Shown: positions 32,335 to 41,590 of the stretch, one piece after another | How positions within the stretch are numbered: position 1 is the first letter of the stretch | Layout: every line of letters begins with the position of its first letter | From: Scytonema sp. UIC 10036 | Lineage (GTDB): Bacteria; Cyanobacteriota; Cyanobacteriia; Cyanobacteriales; Nostocaceae | NCBI RefSeq assembly: GCF_009725235.1 | Contig: NZ_WJFC01000062.1 | Span: forward strand, 1-63,718 | Direction of reading: 5' to 3' | DNA: 63,718 nt | Translations under genes and position numbers: made by a program | The notes under the pieces: generated by a model | Databases searched by the model: none | Told to the model about the DNA's origin: nothing | Seen by the model: the letters and a program-made list of their open reading frames with translations, nothing else

Positions 32335-34879
32335 AGGTAAACTAGTTGTTATACCAACTAAAAATAAAAATGATAGTGGATTAAGAATTGTCTTTACCAC
32401 TAAAAAAGGCTTATCTGTACGTACACAGATACCACTAGGACAATTACACTCCGAGCTAGTTACTCAATCTCTCGACCAGTTAAGTGGTTTAGAAGTTGAT
32501 TTAGAATTAGAAAATGGTCAACCTAGACGCATTCGACCAGTAAATCAACTTTGGCATAATTCCTTAAATACTTCTGATACTGTAGAAGGTTTTAGACAGA
32601 CAACAGAGGTAATTCAGCAGAGAAGTTCTCAGAAAAATTTGCAGCCAAAGAAAGTCATTCAACCATCTCCAGCTACTCAAAAAGCAAGGAATTCTAGCGC
32701 TTCAGGAGACTTTCACAATCCTTATAACTTTATCCCTGCACTTCCCCGCCATCATTTACAGAAGTTTCAAGAAGACAATCCAGGATGGGAACTTGGAGAT
32801 CGCAATCCTTCTGGTCATGAATCTTATCAAGACAAATTGTGGAGTGGTAAAATTTCTGTCACGTTGACTACTGTTACACCTTTGCTCATTCCTGATGCAG
32901 CCAATCTTAAAGAATTAACAGAAGGAGAGAAAAAGGGGCATAAAATTTATCGAGTTCGTTTAGATCCCAGATATTTAGATAGACAAGGAAAACCCTATAA
33001 ACCTTATTTACCGCCTACTTCAATTAAAGGAATGTTGCGCTCGGCTTACGAGGCGGTCACTAATTCTCGATTATCTGTATTTGGAAAACACGAAAATAGA
33101 TTAGCCTACCGAATGCCTGCCAAGATTGGATTACAGATGGTTCCTGCACGAATTGAAAAGGAAAAAATATATCTTTATCCTGGTAGCTCTTGCATTGGTA
33201 ATGATGGTACACCTCAAGGAGAAATGTATGCAGCTTGGTTACCAAGATACAATTGTCATGATGCTGATTTTTCTAAGTGTGCAGTTAAATATCAACAAGG
33301 TCAATTGCCTCAACATGGTCAATCAGTCACTGCATGGTTGGAAAAGTACAAAAAAATAGATCGTCAAGGTAACGTAATTTTTACATATTGGCGAGTTCGT
33401 AAAATTGCACCTGTGGGTCAAAACCTTGGCAATCCGCCTTGCTCAGGACAACGAAATGGAAGGCATGAGCCGATTAGTGAAGATATGATCCAAGTCAATG
33501 GTTATGTCTGTATCACTAATAAAAACATTGATAACAAGCATGATGAGCGTTTATTTTTCTGCTATCAGCAAGCACCTGTTGAAAAAGAACTAACTCCCGA
33601 CTTGCATCGCAAATGGAACGAACTGATTATTAATTATCAAGAAATACATCAAGATGAAATTGCTAAGGGAATGCAGGGACCGCCTGCTCTTAGTTTTTCT
33701 AAATGGTCGCGTCACATAACAGGTGGATATACAGAGCATAACTTATCTAATGGAACGCTTTGCTACGCTCATGTTAGAAATAATAAAAGCCAACTTGAAA
33801 TACTAGGATTGTATCCTGTAATTATTGCTAGACAATTATTTGCAGTAGCTCCCCTGAGTTTATTTTCAGAAGAACTGAAACCAGCAAAACAAATAAATCA
33901 ACTATCACCAGCAGACCGAGTTTTTGGATGGGTTTCTCAAGAAGGAAACGGTTCATACAAAGGTCAACTGAGGATTAATGCAGTCAAATGCGAGTCAGAT
34001 AAAGCTATTCAGAACTTTGACCAAGACCCTTTTCCCAATGGTTTACCTCTAGCAATTTTAGGAGAACCTAAACCAGAACAAGCACGCTTTTATATTGCTA
34101 AGAATCAGGATGGAGAACCTTTGCCCGATGGAACTAAAAAAGTTGAAGCATACCAGGAAAAGCAAGGGTTGCGCGGAAGGAAAGTTTATCCTCATCATCA
34201 GTTACCTAGTGAATATTGGAACACAGATTCTGATACTATCAAGATAGGCGATCGATACCGTGAGTACCTGCGACTGGGTAAAAAGCAAGATAATCAAAAT
34301 CGCACAATTCAAGGTTGGGTTAAGCCTGGAACTAAATTTTGTTTTGAAATTGATGTTATCAACTTATCTGATATTGAGTTAGGCGCACTTTTTTGGTTAC
34401 TGCAACTAACAGATAAAAATCCCGAATATTTTCATCGTTTAGGTAGTGCTAAACCTCTAGGTTTTGGTAGTGTTGAGTTAAAAATTGAACAAACAGATTT
34501 GCGAACAGGTCAGCAATGGCATGAGTTTTACTACTCTTTAACAGAAGTTATCAAACCAGAACAATCTGAAGTAAGAAACTGTATTAAAGAGTTTCAAAAA
34601 GCTGTTGAATATGCTTATGATGCGCCTTTTACAAAAGTATCTTTTATTGCAGCTTTTCTTCAAGCTGCTAGAGGATTTAAAAAACCTATTCATTATCCAA
34701 GAACTACTGAAAACCCTAATACAGAGGGTAATTCCTATGAATGGTTTGTAGCTAATGAGAATGATACTAAGACAGATAAAGCACTCAAGCTGTCTCTTCC
34801 TCCACTGACAAAAGATTTGGGTTTACCTCTGTTACCCAGAATTTCTAAAAACGAGCAAAAAAAGTCTAGCGAGCGGTAA
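32321..34879 (+). CDS. TIGR03986-type RAMP (Cas7 with insertion), type III-D
   Basis: This 852-residue RAMP resembles TIGR03986, the large Cas7-with-insertion of III-D/III-Dv. A small beta-rich N-terminal domain (1-80, VIRGKLVVIPTKNKNDSGLR) and a linker precede the Cas7 core. The core has GKISVTLTTVTPLLIPDAAN, the strand-helix pair PYLPPTSIKGMLRSAYEAV, and the C-terminal Gly-rich HRLGSAKPLGFGSVELKIE. Between them lies a long insertion containing several Cys residues (PPCSGQRNG and others). It would form one backbone position of the crRNA-guided complex. It is intact, by contrast with the disrupted Cas7 two genes upstream. Confidence 0.85.
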   Translation: MAVIRGKLVVIPTKNKNDSGLRIVFTTKKGLSVRTQIPLGQLHSELVTQSLDQLSGLEVDLELENGQPRRIRPVNQLWHNSLNTSDTVEGFRQTTEVIQQRSSQKNLQPKKVIQPSPATQKARNSSASGDFHNPYNFIPALPRHHLQKFQEDNPGWELGDRNPSGHESYQDKLWSGKISVTLTTVTPLLIPDAANLKELTEGEKKGHKIYRVRLDPRYLDRQGKPYKPYLPPTSIKGMLRSAYEAVTNSRLSVFGKHENRLAYRMPAKIGLQMVPARIEKEKIYLYPGSSCIGNDGTPQGEMYAAWLPRYNCHDADFSKCAVKYQQGQLPQHGQSVTAWLEKYKKIDRQGNVIFTYWRVRKIAPVGQNLGNPPCSGQRNGRHEPISEDMIQVNGYVCITNKNIDNKHDERLFFCYQQAPVEKELTPDLHRKWNELIINYQEIHQDEIAKGMQGPPALSFSKWSRHITGGYTEHNLSNGTLCYAHVRNNKSQLEILGLYPVIIARQLFAVAPLSLFSEELKPAKQINQLSPADRVFGWVSQEGNGSYKGQLRINAVKCESDKAIQNFDQDPFPNGLPLAILGEPKPEQARFYIAKNQDGEPLPDGTKKVEAYQEKQGLRGRKVYPHHQLPSEYWNTDSDTIKIGDRYREYLRLGKKQDNQNRTIQGWVKPGTKFCFEIDVINLSDIELGALFWLLQLTDKNPEYFHRLGSAKPLGFGSVELKIEQTDLRTGQQWHEFYYSLTEVIKPEQSEVRNCIKEFQKAVEYAYDAPFTKVSFIAAFLQAARGFKKPIHYPRTTENPNTEGNSYEWFVANENDTKTDKALKLSLPPLTKDLGLPLLPRISKNEQKKSSER

Positions 34880-34920
34880 ACAAATTAATCCAGTACCAAG
34901 AATTATTAGGAGATTTTGAG

Positions 34921-36039
34921 ATGCTTACAACGGTTATATGTTCTGTGGGAACTAGTGCTGCCAAAGCATTGGGAGTTAAACCAGCAGAGCTAATGAATTG
35001 GGTTCAGCAACAAAACAGTCTGGAAGAAGCTGCTGAAAAAGTATTCTCTACTTTTCGTGATATTCATCCTGAAGGAGAAAGCTTGAAGACAAAATTATCT
35101 GCCGAGATTCATTCTCTTGTGCGTATTGGCATTACTCATCAAGATAGAATAATTTTGCTTGCTTCAAGTACAGACGATGGATATTGCTGTGCTCTTGCAG
35201 TTGAGAAATATTTGAAGCATTATTGGGGTGGCATATATGTCCAAGCAGAAAAAGTTCCAGGGCTTCAAGTTTCTGACGCCGATCTTTTCCGTACAATGGG
35301 TGTTGTTAAATTTGTGCGACGCATTATTGAAGAAGTTAATAGCTATGGTGCAAGTAACATTATCCTAAATCCAACCGGAGGATTTAAAGCATTAGTCCCT
35401 TACACAGTTTTAGTAGGTATGTTGAAAGGGGTTAAATGTGACTATATTTTTGAGCAATCAACTACTTTACTAGAATTACCTCCGCTTCCTGTAGAATTTA
35501 GTCGCTCGCAATTTCAAGTATATAAAAGCTTGTTTGAAAAAATTGAGCGTGAGACAGCAATTTCTAAAGGAGAATGGGAAGAGAGTGTTCCTTTTACTGA
35601 AAGGTCATGGTTTGAATCGTTAGTTGAGTTTTCCCACGGACAAGTGACTCTCTCTGCTGTAGGTTTATTGTTCCTTGAAGAAATTCGTAGTCCTTCAGCT
35701 TTAGTTCCCTTTCTTTCCCAAAAGGCTATCAGAGATTGTTTCGACAATCTAGCGCAGCTAGATAATTGCGATCCATTTCGTTTTCTATCACGGGTTGCTA
35801 CTTCCAAAGAAGCTTTTCAGCAATCAGAACATATTAATGTTGGAAATGGATTGCGCTGGTTGAAACCTGGTAGGACAACAGACCGCTATTTAGTATCCGT
35901 AGAAGATTGGCGTCTGTTAGTGTGGAGAGCAATTCGTGAAGATCAAGAAGGTGCAAACTATGCAAATAGAGTTAGAGTCAATCCTGAGACCGAACGAAGA
36001 ACATATTCCCCATTCATGCGGATGGATTTTGTGGACTAA
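34921..36039 (+). CDS. CARF-domain type III accessory effector
   Basis: This 372-residue protein has an N-terminal CARF domain: TTVICSVGTSAAKALGV (3-19) and the ligand loop NPTGGFKALVPY (150-161) preceding a LKGVKCDYIFE strand, as in Csm6/Csx1/Card1-type receptors. It would bind cyclic oligoadenylate made by the adjacent Cas10. The C-terminal about 170 residues show no HEPN RxxxxH motif and no clear PD-(D/E)xK motif. Instead the segment WLKPGRTTDRYLVSVEDW (313-330) followed by RLLVWRAI looks like paired beta strands with basic residues, possibly a RelE-like ribonuclease as in Cami1; this is tentative. It follows the RAMP gene by 41 bases and probably ends the operon. Confidence 0.8.
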   Translation: MLTTVICSVGTSAAKALGVKPAELMNWVQQQNSLEEAAEKVFSTFRDIHPEGESLKTKLSAEIHSLVRIGITHQDRIILLASSTDDGYCCALAVEKYLKHYWGGIYVQAEKVPGLQVSDADLFRTMGVVKFVRRIIEEVNSYGASNIILNPTGGFKALVPYTVLVGMLKGVKCDYIFEQSTTLLELPPLPVEFSRSQFQVYKSLFEKIERETAISKGEWEESVPFTERSWFESLVEFSHGQVTLSAVGLLFLEEIRSPSALVPFLSQKAIRDCFDNLAQLDNCDPFRFLSRVATSKEAFQQSEHINVGNGLRWLKPGRTTDRYLVSVEDWRLLVWRAIREDQEGANYANRVRVNPETERRTYSPFMRMDFVD

Positions 36040-36403
36040 TCTTTTTAAGCAAAACAAGTTAAGTTACCAAAAGCTAAATATATAACAATTTCCACTTCCG
36101 TAAGGTACTCTAAAAAATAACTAACCGCAGCCTGTAGCCGATGGACGCGGATAAATTTGTCTCCGAGCAAGCTAGGAAACACTATATCTCGGATATCTCA
36201 AAATTAGTGCTTACTGTAAAACAGCTATTGAGTGTTTATGATTACTAGTTCGTAGTTGGGATGCATGCGAAGACAGCGCTACTAAGAACCCTCGTACTTG
36301 TAGGTTTCAATTCCCTAATTTCAGGAGGCTGAAACAACATCACAAGTTTGTCGAGAGGATATAATTTAACTAAGGAAATCTAACTGCAAGTGAGAAAAAA
36401 AGA
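36040..36403. other. Gap between the cas operon and the TA module
   Basis: Apart from the third element copy there is an inverted pair (CCTCGTACTTG.. / TTTCAGGAGG region, weak) and the likely promoter of the UPF0175-PIN pair. No gene was recognised. Confidence 0.4.
36123..36188 (+). repeat. Partial third copy of the CRISPR-flanking element
   Basis: ACCGCAGCCTGTAGCCGATG, GACGCGGATAAATTTGT and CTATAT match the 24386-24466 element in the same orientation, including the GCAGCCTGTAGC stretch missing from the 25316 copy. It lies just after the CARF gene. Confidence 0.65.
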
Positions 36404-36613
36404 ATGACGATGAATGCACAAAAATCTGTAATGGTAGTTAAGCAGTATTATGAAGCATATCAGCTGGGTAATATCAGCTTAAGTAAGTTAGCCGAATTGT
36501 TAGAAGTTACCGTAGAAGAAGCGAAATGTGAGTTAAAAGTTAGAAATATTCCTATTAATTTAGGTGTAGACTCTAAGGAAGATTTATTAAATGACATTAA
36601 AAATGCTGAATAA
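36404..36613 (+). CDS. UPF0175-family antitoxin
   Basis: This 69-residue protein of the UPF0175 family is a small DNA-binding antitoxin typically paired with PIN toxins. The segment YYEAYQLGNISLSKLAELLEV is the usual helix-turn-helix-like core, followed by a short C-terminal toxin-binding tail (LGVDSKEDLLNDIKNAE). ATG 36404 is followed by a second Met at codon 3 (36410). It lies 24 bases upstream of a PIN-domain gene, the expected antitoxin-first order. The promoter probably lies in the preceding 300 bases and would be autoregulated. Confidence 0.8.
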   Translation: MTMNAQKSVMVVKQYYEAYQLGNISLSKLAELLEVTVEEAKCELKVRNIPINLGVDSKEDLLNDIKNAE

Positions 36614-36637
36614 GTTGTGTAAAAAGTCAACAAAATA

Positions 36638-37192
36638 GTGAGAGTGAATTCTAGTGAAGCAGATCTGTCACCAATCATTTTTGATAACACTGTACTAAGT
36701 AATTTTGCTCTAGTGCAAGCTTTTTATATACTCAAAAGTCTCTATTCTGGTAGAGCTTTTGTTGGTCAAGCAGTTCAACGCGAAATTCTAACAGGAATTG
36801 AAAGTGCTAGCCAATCTTTTAACTTAAGTAACAGAGCTAAACTACAGGAAATTACTCAAGCATTGTCCAATGGTTGGTTGCAAACTCCTCCGCAAAATAG
36901 TGGTTCAAATGACGAGGTTATAGAGTTACAGACTACTTCAGAATATAGTAAACGGTTTGGTGATGGGGAGTCTGAAGCAATGGCTATAGCTCGCAATCGC
37001 AATTGGGTTTTTGCTTCGGATGATGGGGCAGCCAGAAAGTTCGCTAGGGAACAAGGCATTCGATTAACTGGGTCTGTAGGTATTCTTGTTAAGGCAGTTC
37101 AATGCCAATTTTTATCTTGTTCCCTTGCTGATATCATTCATGCACAAATGATTGATGAAGGGTATCGTTCCCCATTACCCGTATTCTATTAA
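36638..37192 (+). CDS. PIN-domain toxin (VapC-like ribonuclease)
   Basis: This is a 184-residue PIN nuclease. The acidic residues fit the fold: D in PIIFDNTVLSNFALV, E in AVQREILTGIE, D/E in FGDGESEAMAIARN and D in VFASDDGAARKFA. Together with the UPF0175 protein it forms a type II toxin-antitoxin module that would cleave RNA when released. The start is GTG at 36638 (an in-frame GTG also occurs two codons later); no ATG is available. Its location immediately beyond the type III CRISPR operon suggests membership of the same defence island. Confidence 0.82.
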   Translation: MRVNSSEADLSPIIFDNTVLSNFALVQAFYILKSLYSGRAFVGQAVQREILTGIESASQSFNLSNRAKLQEITQALSNGWLQTPPQNSGSNDEVIELQTTSEYSKRFGDGESEAMAIARNRNWVFASDDGAARKFAREQGIRLTGSVGILVKAVQCQFLSCSLADIIHAQMIDEGYRSPLPVFY

Positions 37193-37287
37193 TCCTCACC
37201 CTTTTGGATGAATCTTTCGGGTGAAGCGCTATCATCATCACCAGTTGTAGTATCCTTGTAGTTTAGTCCTGCTAGGTGATACAACTC

Positions 37288-38463
37288 ATGACAGCCAAAT
37301 TTGAATACAGCCAAGTGACGGATCGAGAGGACGCTCAAAAACTAAAAAATATTATTGCCCAGTGTTTTATCGCCCTTCGGGAAGACACTGATTTTTACTT
37401 TAATTGTATCGGCTTAGAAAACTTTCGTCTCATTCGTCGCGATCGCCAGATTGCAGGTGGGCTTGCAACAATTCCCATGAGCCAGTGGTGGGGTGGTTCC
37501 CCTGTCCCCACGATCGGACTTGCTGCTGTAGGTATTGCACCAGAACATCGCGGAGATGGATCTGCGATCGCACTATTACAGCACACACTAAAAGAATGCC
37601 ATACCAAAGGAGTCCCCATCTCCGCCCTATATCCTGCAACTCAGCGTCTTTATCGAAAAGCAGGTTACGAACAAGGAGGGTTCTTTTGCTCTTGGGAAAT
37701 ATCTACCAATAGTATTCAAATCAAAGAACAGCCCCTTCCCCTTTTAGCAGTTTCCCCAGAAGAAGAAGCATTTCATAACCTTTACCCACAGAAAGCAAAA
37801 TTCAACAACGGATACCTAGACAGACATCAAGCCATATGGCAGCAAATTATTAAACCTGACAATAACGAAACCGTTTACGCCTATCTGATTGGTACGGTAG
37901 AGCAACCCCAAGGTTACATCATCTTCAGCCAGCACCAAGATCGGGATGGCTCTTTCATAAAAATTAGAGATTGGGTAGTTCTCACACCTAAAGCTGCACA
38001 AACTGTTTGGAGTTTTCTTGCCAATCATCGCTCTCAAATTCAGTCTGTACACTGGAAAGGATCTCCAATAGACACCCTCACATTATTGTTACCAGAACAA
38101 ACAGCCCAACAAAAATCTACCTTTCGTTGGATGTTACGTATAGTAGATGTTGCTAAGGCGCTAGAGAAGCGCGGTTATTTCAGTGCAACTCAAACAGAAC
38201 TGCACCTAGATATTAAAGATGACTTGCTTCCAGAAAATAATGGTAAATTTATCCTGTCTGTTGCAAACGGACAAGGTGAAGTCAGAACCGGCGGGAAAGG
38301 AGAGATGAAGCTAGACATTAAAGGATTAGCACCCCTCTATACAGGCTTGTACACACCCTACCAATTGCAACAAGCAGCATATCTAGATGCAACAGAAACA
38401 GCCCTGTTAGCAGCAACTCAAATCTTTGCTGGTGCATCCCCAAGTATGTCTGATTTCTTTTAA
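37288..38463 (+). CDS. Eis-like GNAT N-acetyltransferase with SCP2-like C-terminal domain
   Basis: This protein of about 391 residues has the Eis architecture. The N-terminal GNAT domain carries the acetyl-CoA loop (VGIAPEHRGDGSAIALLQ), a second GNAT-like part follows, and the sterol-carrier-like C-terminal domain (FILSVANGQGEVRTGGKGEM) ends in the conserved C-terminal Phe, which acts as the catalytic carboxylate in Eis. It would acetylate amines; the substrate is unknown. GTG 37276 opens the frame, but ATG 37288 (MTAKFEYSQVTDRED) is preferred. It is followed by a heptamer repeat block. Confidence 0.85.
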   Translation: MTAKFEYSQVTDREDAQKLKNIIAQCFIALREDTDFYFNCIGLENFRLIRRDRQIAGGLATIPMSQWWGGSPVPTIGLAAVGIAPEHRGDGSAIALLQHTLKECHTKGVPISALYPATQRLYRKAGYEQGGFFCSWEISTNSIQIKEQPLPLLAVSPEEEAFHNLYPQKAKFNNGYLDRHQAIWQQIIKPDNNETVYAYLIGTVEQPQGYIIFSQHQDRDGSFIKIRDWVVLTPKAAQTVWSFLANHRSQIQSVHWKGSPIDTLTLLLPEQTAQQKSTFRWMLRIVDVAKALEKRGYFSATQTELHLDIKDDLLPENNGKFILSVANGQGEVRTGGKGEMKLDIKGLAPLYTGLYTPYQLQQAAYLDATETALLAATQIFAGASPSMSDFF

Positions 38464-38464
38464 A

Positions 38465-38560
38465 GAGTTAGTAGTTAGTGGTTGGTCGTTAGTCGTTGAT
38501 GGTTGAGCTACTAATAACCACTAACCACTAACCACTAACCACTAACCACTAACTAACAAC
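38465..38560. repeat. Heptamer (ACTAACC/TTAGTGG) repeat block
   Basis: GTTAGTAGTTAGTGG units on the left face five near-perfect ACTAACC units on the right, giving a fold-back structure between the Eis-like gene and the EamA transporter. It belongs to the same family as the 2262 and 12136 blocks. Confidence 0.8.
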
Positions 38561-38564
38561 CAAA

Positions 38565-39488
38565 ATGCATACTACCACTGGTCGCTGGCGTTTAGGGCTA
38601 GCACTATCACTGCTGACTGTTCTCTTATGGGGAATTTTACCTATTGCTTTAACGATCGCTCTACAAGTTCTTGATGTCTATACTGTCATTTGGTTTCGCT
38701 TTTTAGTGTCCTTTGTAGTGTTAGCTATTTATCTGGGAGGACAGGGGAAATTACCCACTCCATCCCAGTTACGTTCCACTTCCTGGGTACTGTTAGCGAT
38801 CGCAACTTTTTTCCTAGCTGCGAATTACCTTTTTTTCACACAAGGTTTAGCACTGACATCACCAGCCAATGCTGAAGTCATTATTCAGTTAGCACCCCTA
38901 CTTATGGGTGTTGGAGGTTTAATTTTTTTTAAAGAAAGGTATGCATTACTTCAGTGGATTGGCATAAGTACTCTAACTGTGGGGCTAATCTTATTTTTTC
39001 ACGAACAATTAAATAACTTAATGACATCTCAGGGAAATTATCTTGTAGGTAGCGGCTTGATTGTTGTAGGAGCTATCACTTGGACAATTTATGCCCTAGC
39101 ACAAAAACAATTGCTACAATCTTTATCCTCTACCAGTATCATGCTCGTTATTTACGGAGGATGTACTTTATTTTTCACTCCCTTTGCCAACCCAACAACA
39201 ATTTTTACACTGAGCTTTTGGCATTTTGCTATTCTAGTTTTTTGTGCTTTCAATACTCTCATTGCCTATGGCGCATTTGCTGAGTCTTTAGAACATTGGG
39301 AAGCATCACGTGTTAGTGCAGTATTAGCTTTAGCTCCCATTGTCACATTAATTGCTGTTTGGTTTGTATCAATCCTATCACCAAAATTAATAGCACCAGA
39401 ATCTTTGACCTTACTAGGAATCATAGGAGCGGTTTTAGTAGTGTTAGGTTCAGTTACAATTGCTCTAGGGAAATCCACTAAAAAGTGA
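38565..39488 (+). CDS. EamA/DMT-family transporter
   Basis: This 307-residue inner-membrane protein has about ten transmembrane helices in two EamA halves. The half-signatures include the helix ending TQGLALTSPANAEVIIQLAP in the first half and AYGAFAESLEHWEASRVSAV in the second. DMT transporters move metabolites such as amino acids or sugars; the substrate cannot be assigned. The start ATG lies five bases after the heptamer block, leaving little room for a conventional ribosome site other than the repeat-derived AACAACC. Confidence 0.85.
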   Translation: MHTTTGRWRLGLALSLLTVLLWGILPIALTIALQVLDVYTVIWFRFLVSFVVLAIYLGGQGKLPTPSQLRSTSWVLLAIATFFLAANYLFFTQGLALTSPANAEVIIQLAPLLMGVGGLIFFKERYALLQWIGISTLTVGLILFFHEQLNNLMTSQGNYLVGSGLIVVGAITWTIYALAQKQLLQSLSSTSIMLVIYGGCTLFFTPFANPTTIFTLSFWHFAILVFCAFNTLIAYGAFAESLEHWEASRVSAVLALAPIVTLIAVWFVSILSPKLIAPESLTLLGIIGAVLVVLGSVTIALGKSTKK

Positions 39489-39814
39489 GTCTCCCTCAGC
39501 TACTGACTATCAGCAAATAGTTATCAGTTATCAAAAAAGTATGTTATTTTTTATTTGTTAAAAGGAATGGATAGCGATCGCTAACCTACTTTTCAACCCA
39601 AAGCCGAGTAAATATACTTACTTTTATGACTGGTCACCGGTCACTGGTTACTGTCAAAAAAGATTACCCCCTGCAGATACTAGTCATTAATAACTAATAC
39701 CTGTTAAGTTTGTTATTTTGAGGGACATAAAACTCACCATCACTTCCAGGGTGACTGCATAGCTACCACACAACACTGTCTCCTCAAACATTACCTCCTT
39801 GCACAATTAAACCG
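39489..39814. other. Gene-free interval upstream of the DUF1400 hydrolase
   Basis: It contains a small palindrome TGGTCACCGGTCACTGGTTA near 39629-39648. It contains no supported gene, only presumed promoter DNA. Confidence 0.4.
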
Positions 39815-41518
39815 ATGAACAACTTATGTGGTCATTGGACTAGCGCCCTGAGAAAGAATTCCCTACCGCTAGTTCTATCTGCTTTGCTGCCAACATTCGG
39901 CTCGGGCAATTCTGCCTTTGCTGCCGAGCGAATTCATGCATCATATTCTGCTTTTGAGCGTTCCATTTCCATCCCGGCATTAGAAAACTATGCCAAAACA
40001 GGTGCCATTGACAATGATTTGGACGCTTACAAGCAATATCTCAAAAAAGGGCAACTCCAGCAGTTGCGGCGAGCATTACTTACCCCCATCAAAGTTAGCC
40101 ATGTCGCCATTTCCCAATTTCTCTATACTTCACAAGGAGAATTTTTACTGAATCGTTTGGGAGAAGTGATTAAAACGGAATCTCGCCAACCAAAAGCCGG
40201 CTTACACGCTTTACGTTCGGCACTGATTCTGGCAGCGGCTGAACCGAATGGTTTAACTTTATTAAATATATTGCGTAAATATCCCAGCCGTAGTATGCAT
40301 ATCGACTTGGCACGTACTATGAGCATGGCATCGGAGTTAGAAAAACTCGTCAATCAAACCAAACGTGCAGTCGCCGCAGTTGAAGAAAAATCAAGTCTAG
40401 AAGCAGCTTCCAGCAAACTACCGTTTCACATTTCTCTCCGGCAAGATTTAAGGAGAAGAGGACAATACAGAGGGCAAAAACAAACCCTGAAGTTTTTCGA
40501 CGCTACCCGCAACCGATTTTTGCTAACTGATATTTACCTTCCTAACGCTCAAAGTCGAGTTCCTGTTATTGTTGTTTCTCACGGTTTGGGTTCTGACAGT
40601 AGTAACTTTGCTTATGTAGCCACTCACCTTGCTTCTCACGGCTTCGCTGTGATTGTTCCCAATCATCCCGGTAGCGATACCAAACAATTGCGATTGCTCC
40701 TCAACGGCAAAACAAATGAGGTGGCACCGCCAAACGAGTTTCAGAACCGACCTTTGGACATTAAGTATATATTAGATCAGCTAGAAGAGCGTAATAAATT
40801 TGACTCTCGTTATAGAGGGCGGCTCAATCTGCAACAAGTGGGCGTTTTTGGTCACTCTTTTGGAGGCTACACAGCTTTAGCCCTAGCAGGTGCAAAAATT
40901 AACTTTGAGCAACTTGCAAAAGATTGTCGAGAAAATGCCATTAAAGATACTTGGAATTTATCCCTACTCCTTCAGTGTAATGCACTCGAATTGCGAGAAA
41001 GCGATGCTGCAAAGCAGCCGCTTCGCGAACGCAAAATCTATAATTTTCGCGACAAAAGAGTCAAAGCCGTGGTAGCAGTCAATCCAATTACCAGCAGTAT
41101 TTTTGGAGAAACAGGGTTAAGCCAAATTCAAACTCCTGTGCTGATTGCTGCTAGTAGTGATGATACCATTGCTCCAGCTTTATACGAACAAATATTACCT
41201 TTTTCCTGGATAAATAACTCACAAAAGTACTTAGCAGTCATTTCAAAAACCAGCCATTTTTCAGCCATTGGAGAAGGTAAAGGAAGTGCAAATCAATTTG
41301 CATTACCATCAGAACTTGTTGGAGAAGATCCAAGCCTTGCACGTCGGTATTTAAATGTTTTGAGTTTACCATTCTTTGCCACTTATGTTGCGGAAATGCC
41401 AAAATATAACACCTTCCTTAATGCTGCTTATGTCAAAGCAATATCCCGTCAGTCGGTTAGTTTGAGTTTTGTACAGTCTTTGACAACAAATGAATTGGCT
41501 CGAGGGTTTAAGAAGTAA
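39815..41518 (+). CDS. Exported DUF1400 / alpha-beta hydrolase
   Basis: This 567-residue cyanobacterial protein has a signal-like N-terminus, then a helical DUF1400 domain (from AERIHASYSAFERSISIPAL to about 200) and a C-terminal alpha/beta hydrolase. The nucleophile elbow GHSFGGY (S348), the oxyanion region SHGLGSDSSNFAYVA, the aspartate in ASSDDTIAPAL and the histidine in ISKTSHFSAIG complete a plausible catalytic triad. Such proteins are predicted lipases or dienelactone-hydrolase relatives; the substrate is unknown. It is followed by the second double-hairpin repeat, which may end the transcript. Confidence 0.85.
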   Translation: MNNLCGHWTSALRKNSLPLVLSALLPTFGSGNSAFAAERIHASYSAFERSISIPALENYAKTGAIDNDLDAYKQYLKKGQLQQLRRALLTPIKVSHVAISQFLYTSQGEFLLNRLGEVIKTESRQPKAGLHALRSALILAAAEPNGLTLLNILRKYPSRSMHIDLARTMSMASELEKLVNQTKRAVAAVEEKSSLEAASSKLPFHISLRQDLRRRGQYRGQKQTLKFFDATRNRFLLTDIYLPNAQSRVPVIVVSHGLGSDSSNFAYVATHLASHGFAVIVPNHPGSDTKQLRLLLNGKTNEVAPPNEFQNRPLDIKYILDQLEERNKFDSRYRGRLNLQQVGVFGHSFGGYTALALAGAKINFEQLAKDCRENAIKDTWNLSLLLQCNALELRESDAAKQPLRERKIYNFRDKRVKAVVAVNPITSSIFGETGLSQIQTPVLIAASSDDTIAPALYEQILPFSWINNSQKYLAVISKTSHFSAIGEGKGSANQFALPSELVGEDPSLARRYLNVLSLPFFATYVAEMPKYNTFLNAAYVKAISRQSVSLSFVQSLTTNELARGFKK

Positions 41519-41590
41519 ATTGAACCGCACTGTAAGGGATTGCTAAGAGGATGTTTGAAAAGTGGTTGGCTGTGATTTTTATTGTATGAT

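Noticed and set aside
25464..37192. Search for a Cas6, Cas1 or Cas2 gene
   Set aside because: No protein here has a Cas6 Gly-rich C-terminal signature with ferredoxin folds of the right size, nor Cas1/Cas2 features; all genes are otherwise assigned.
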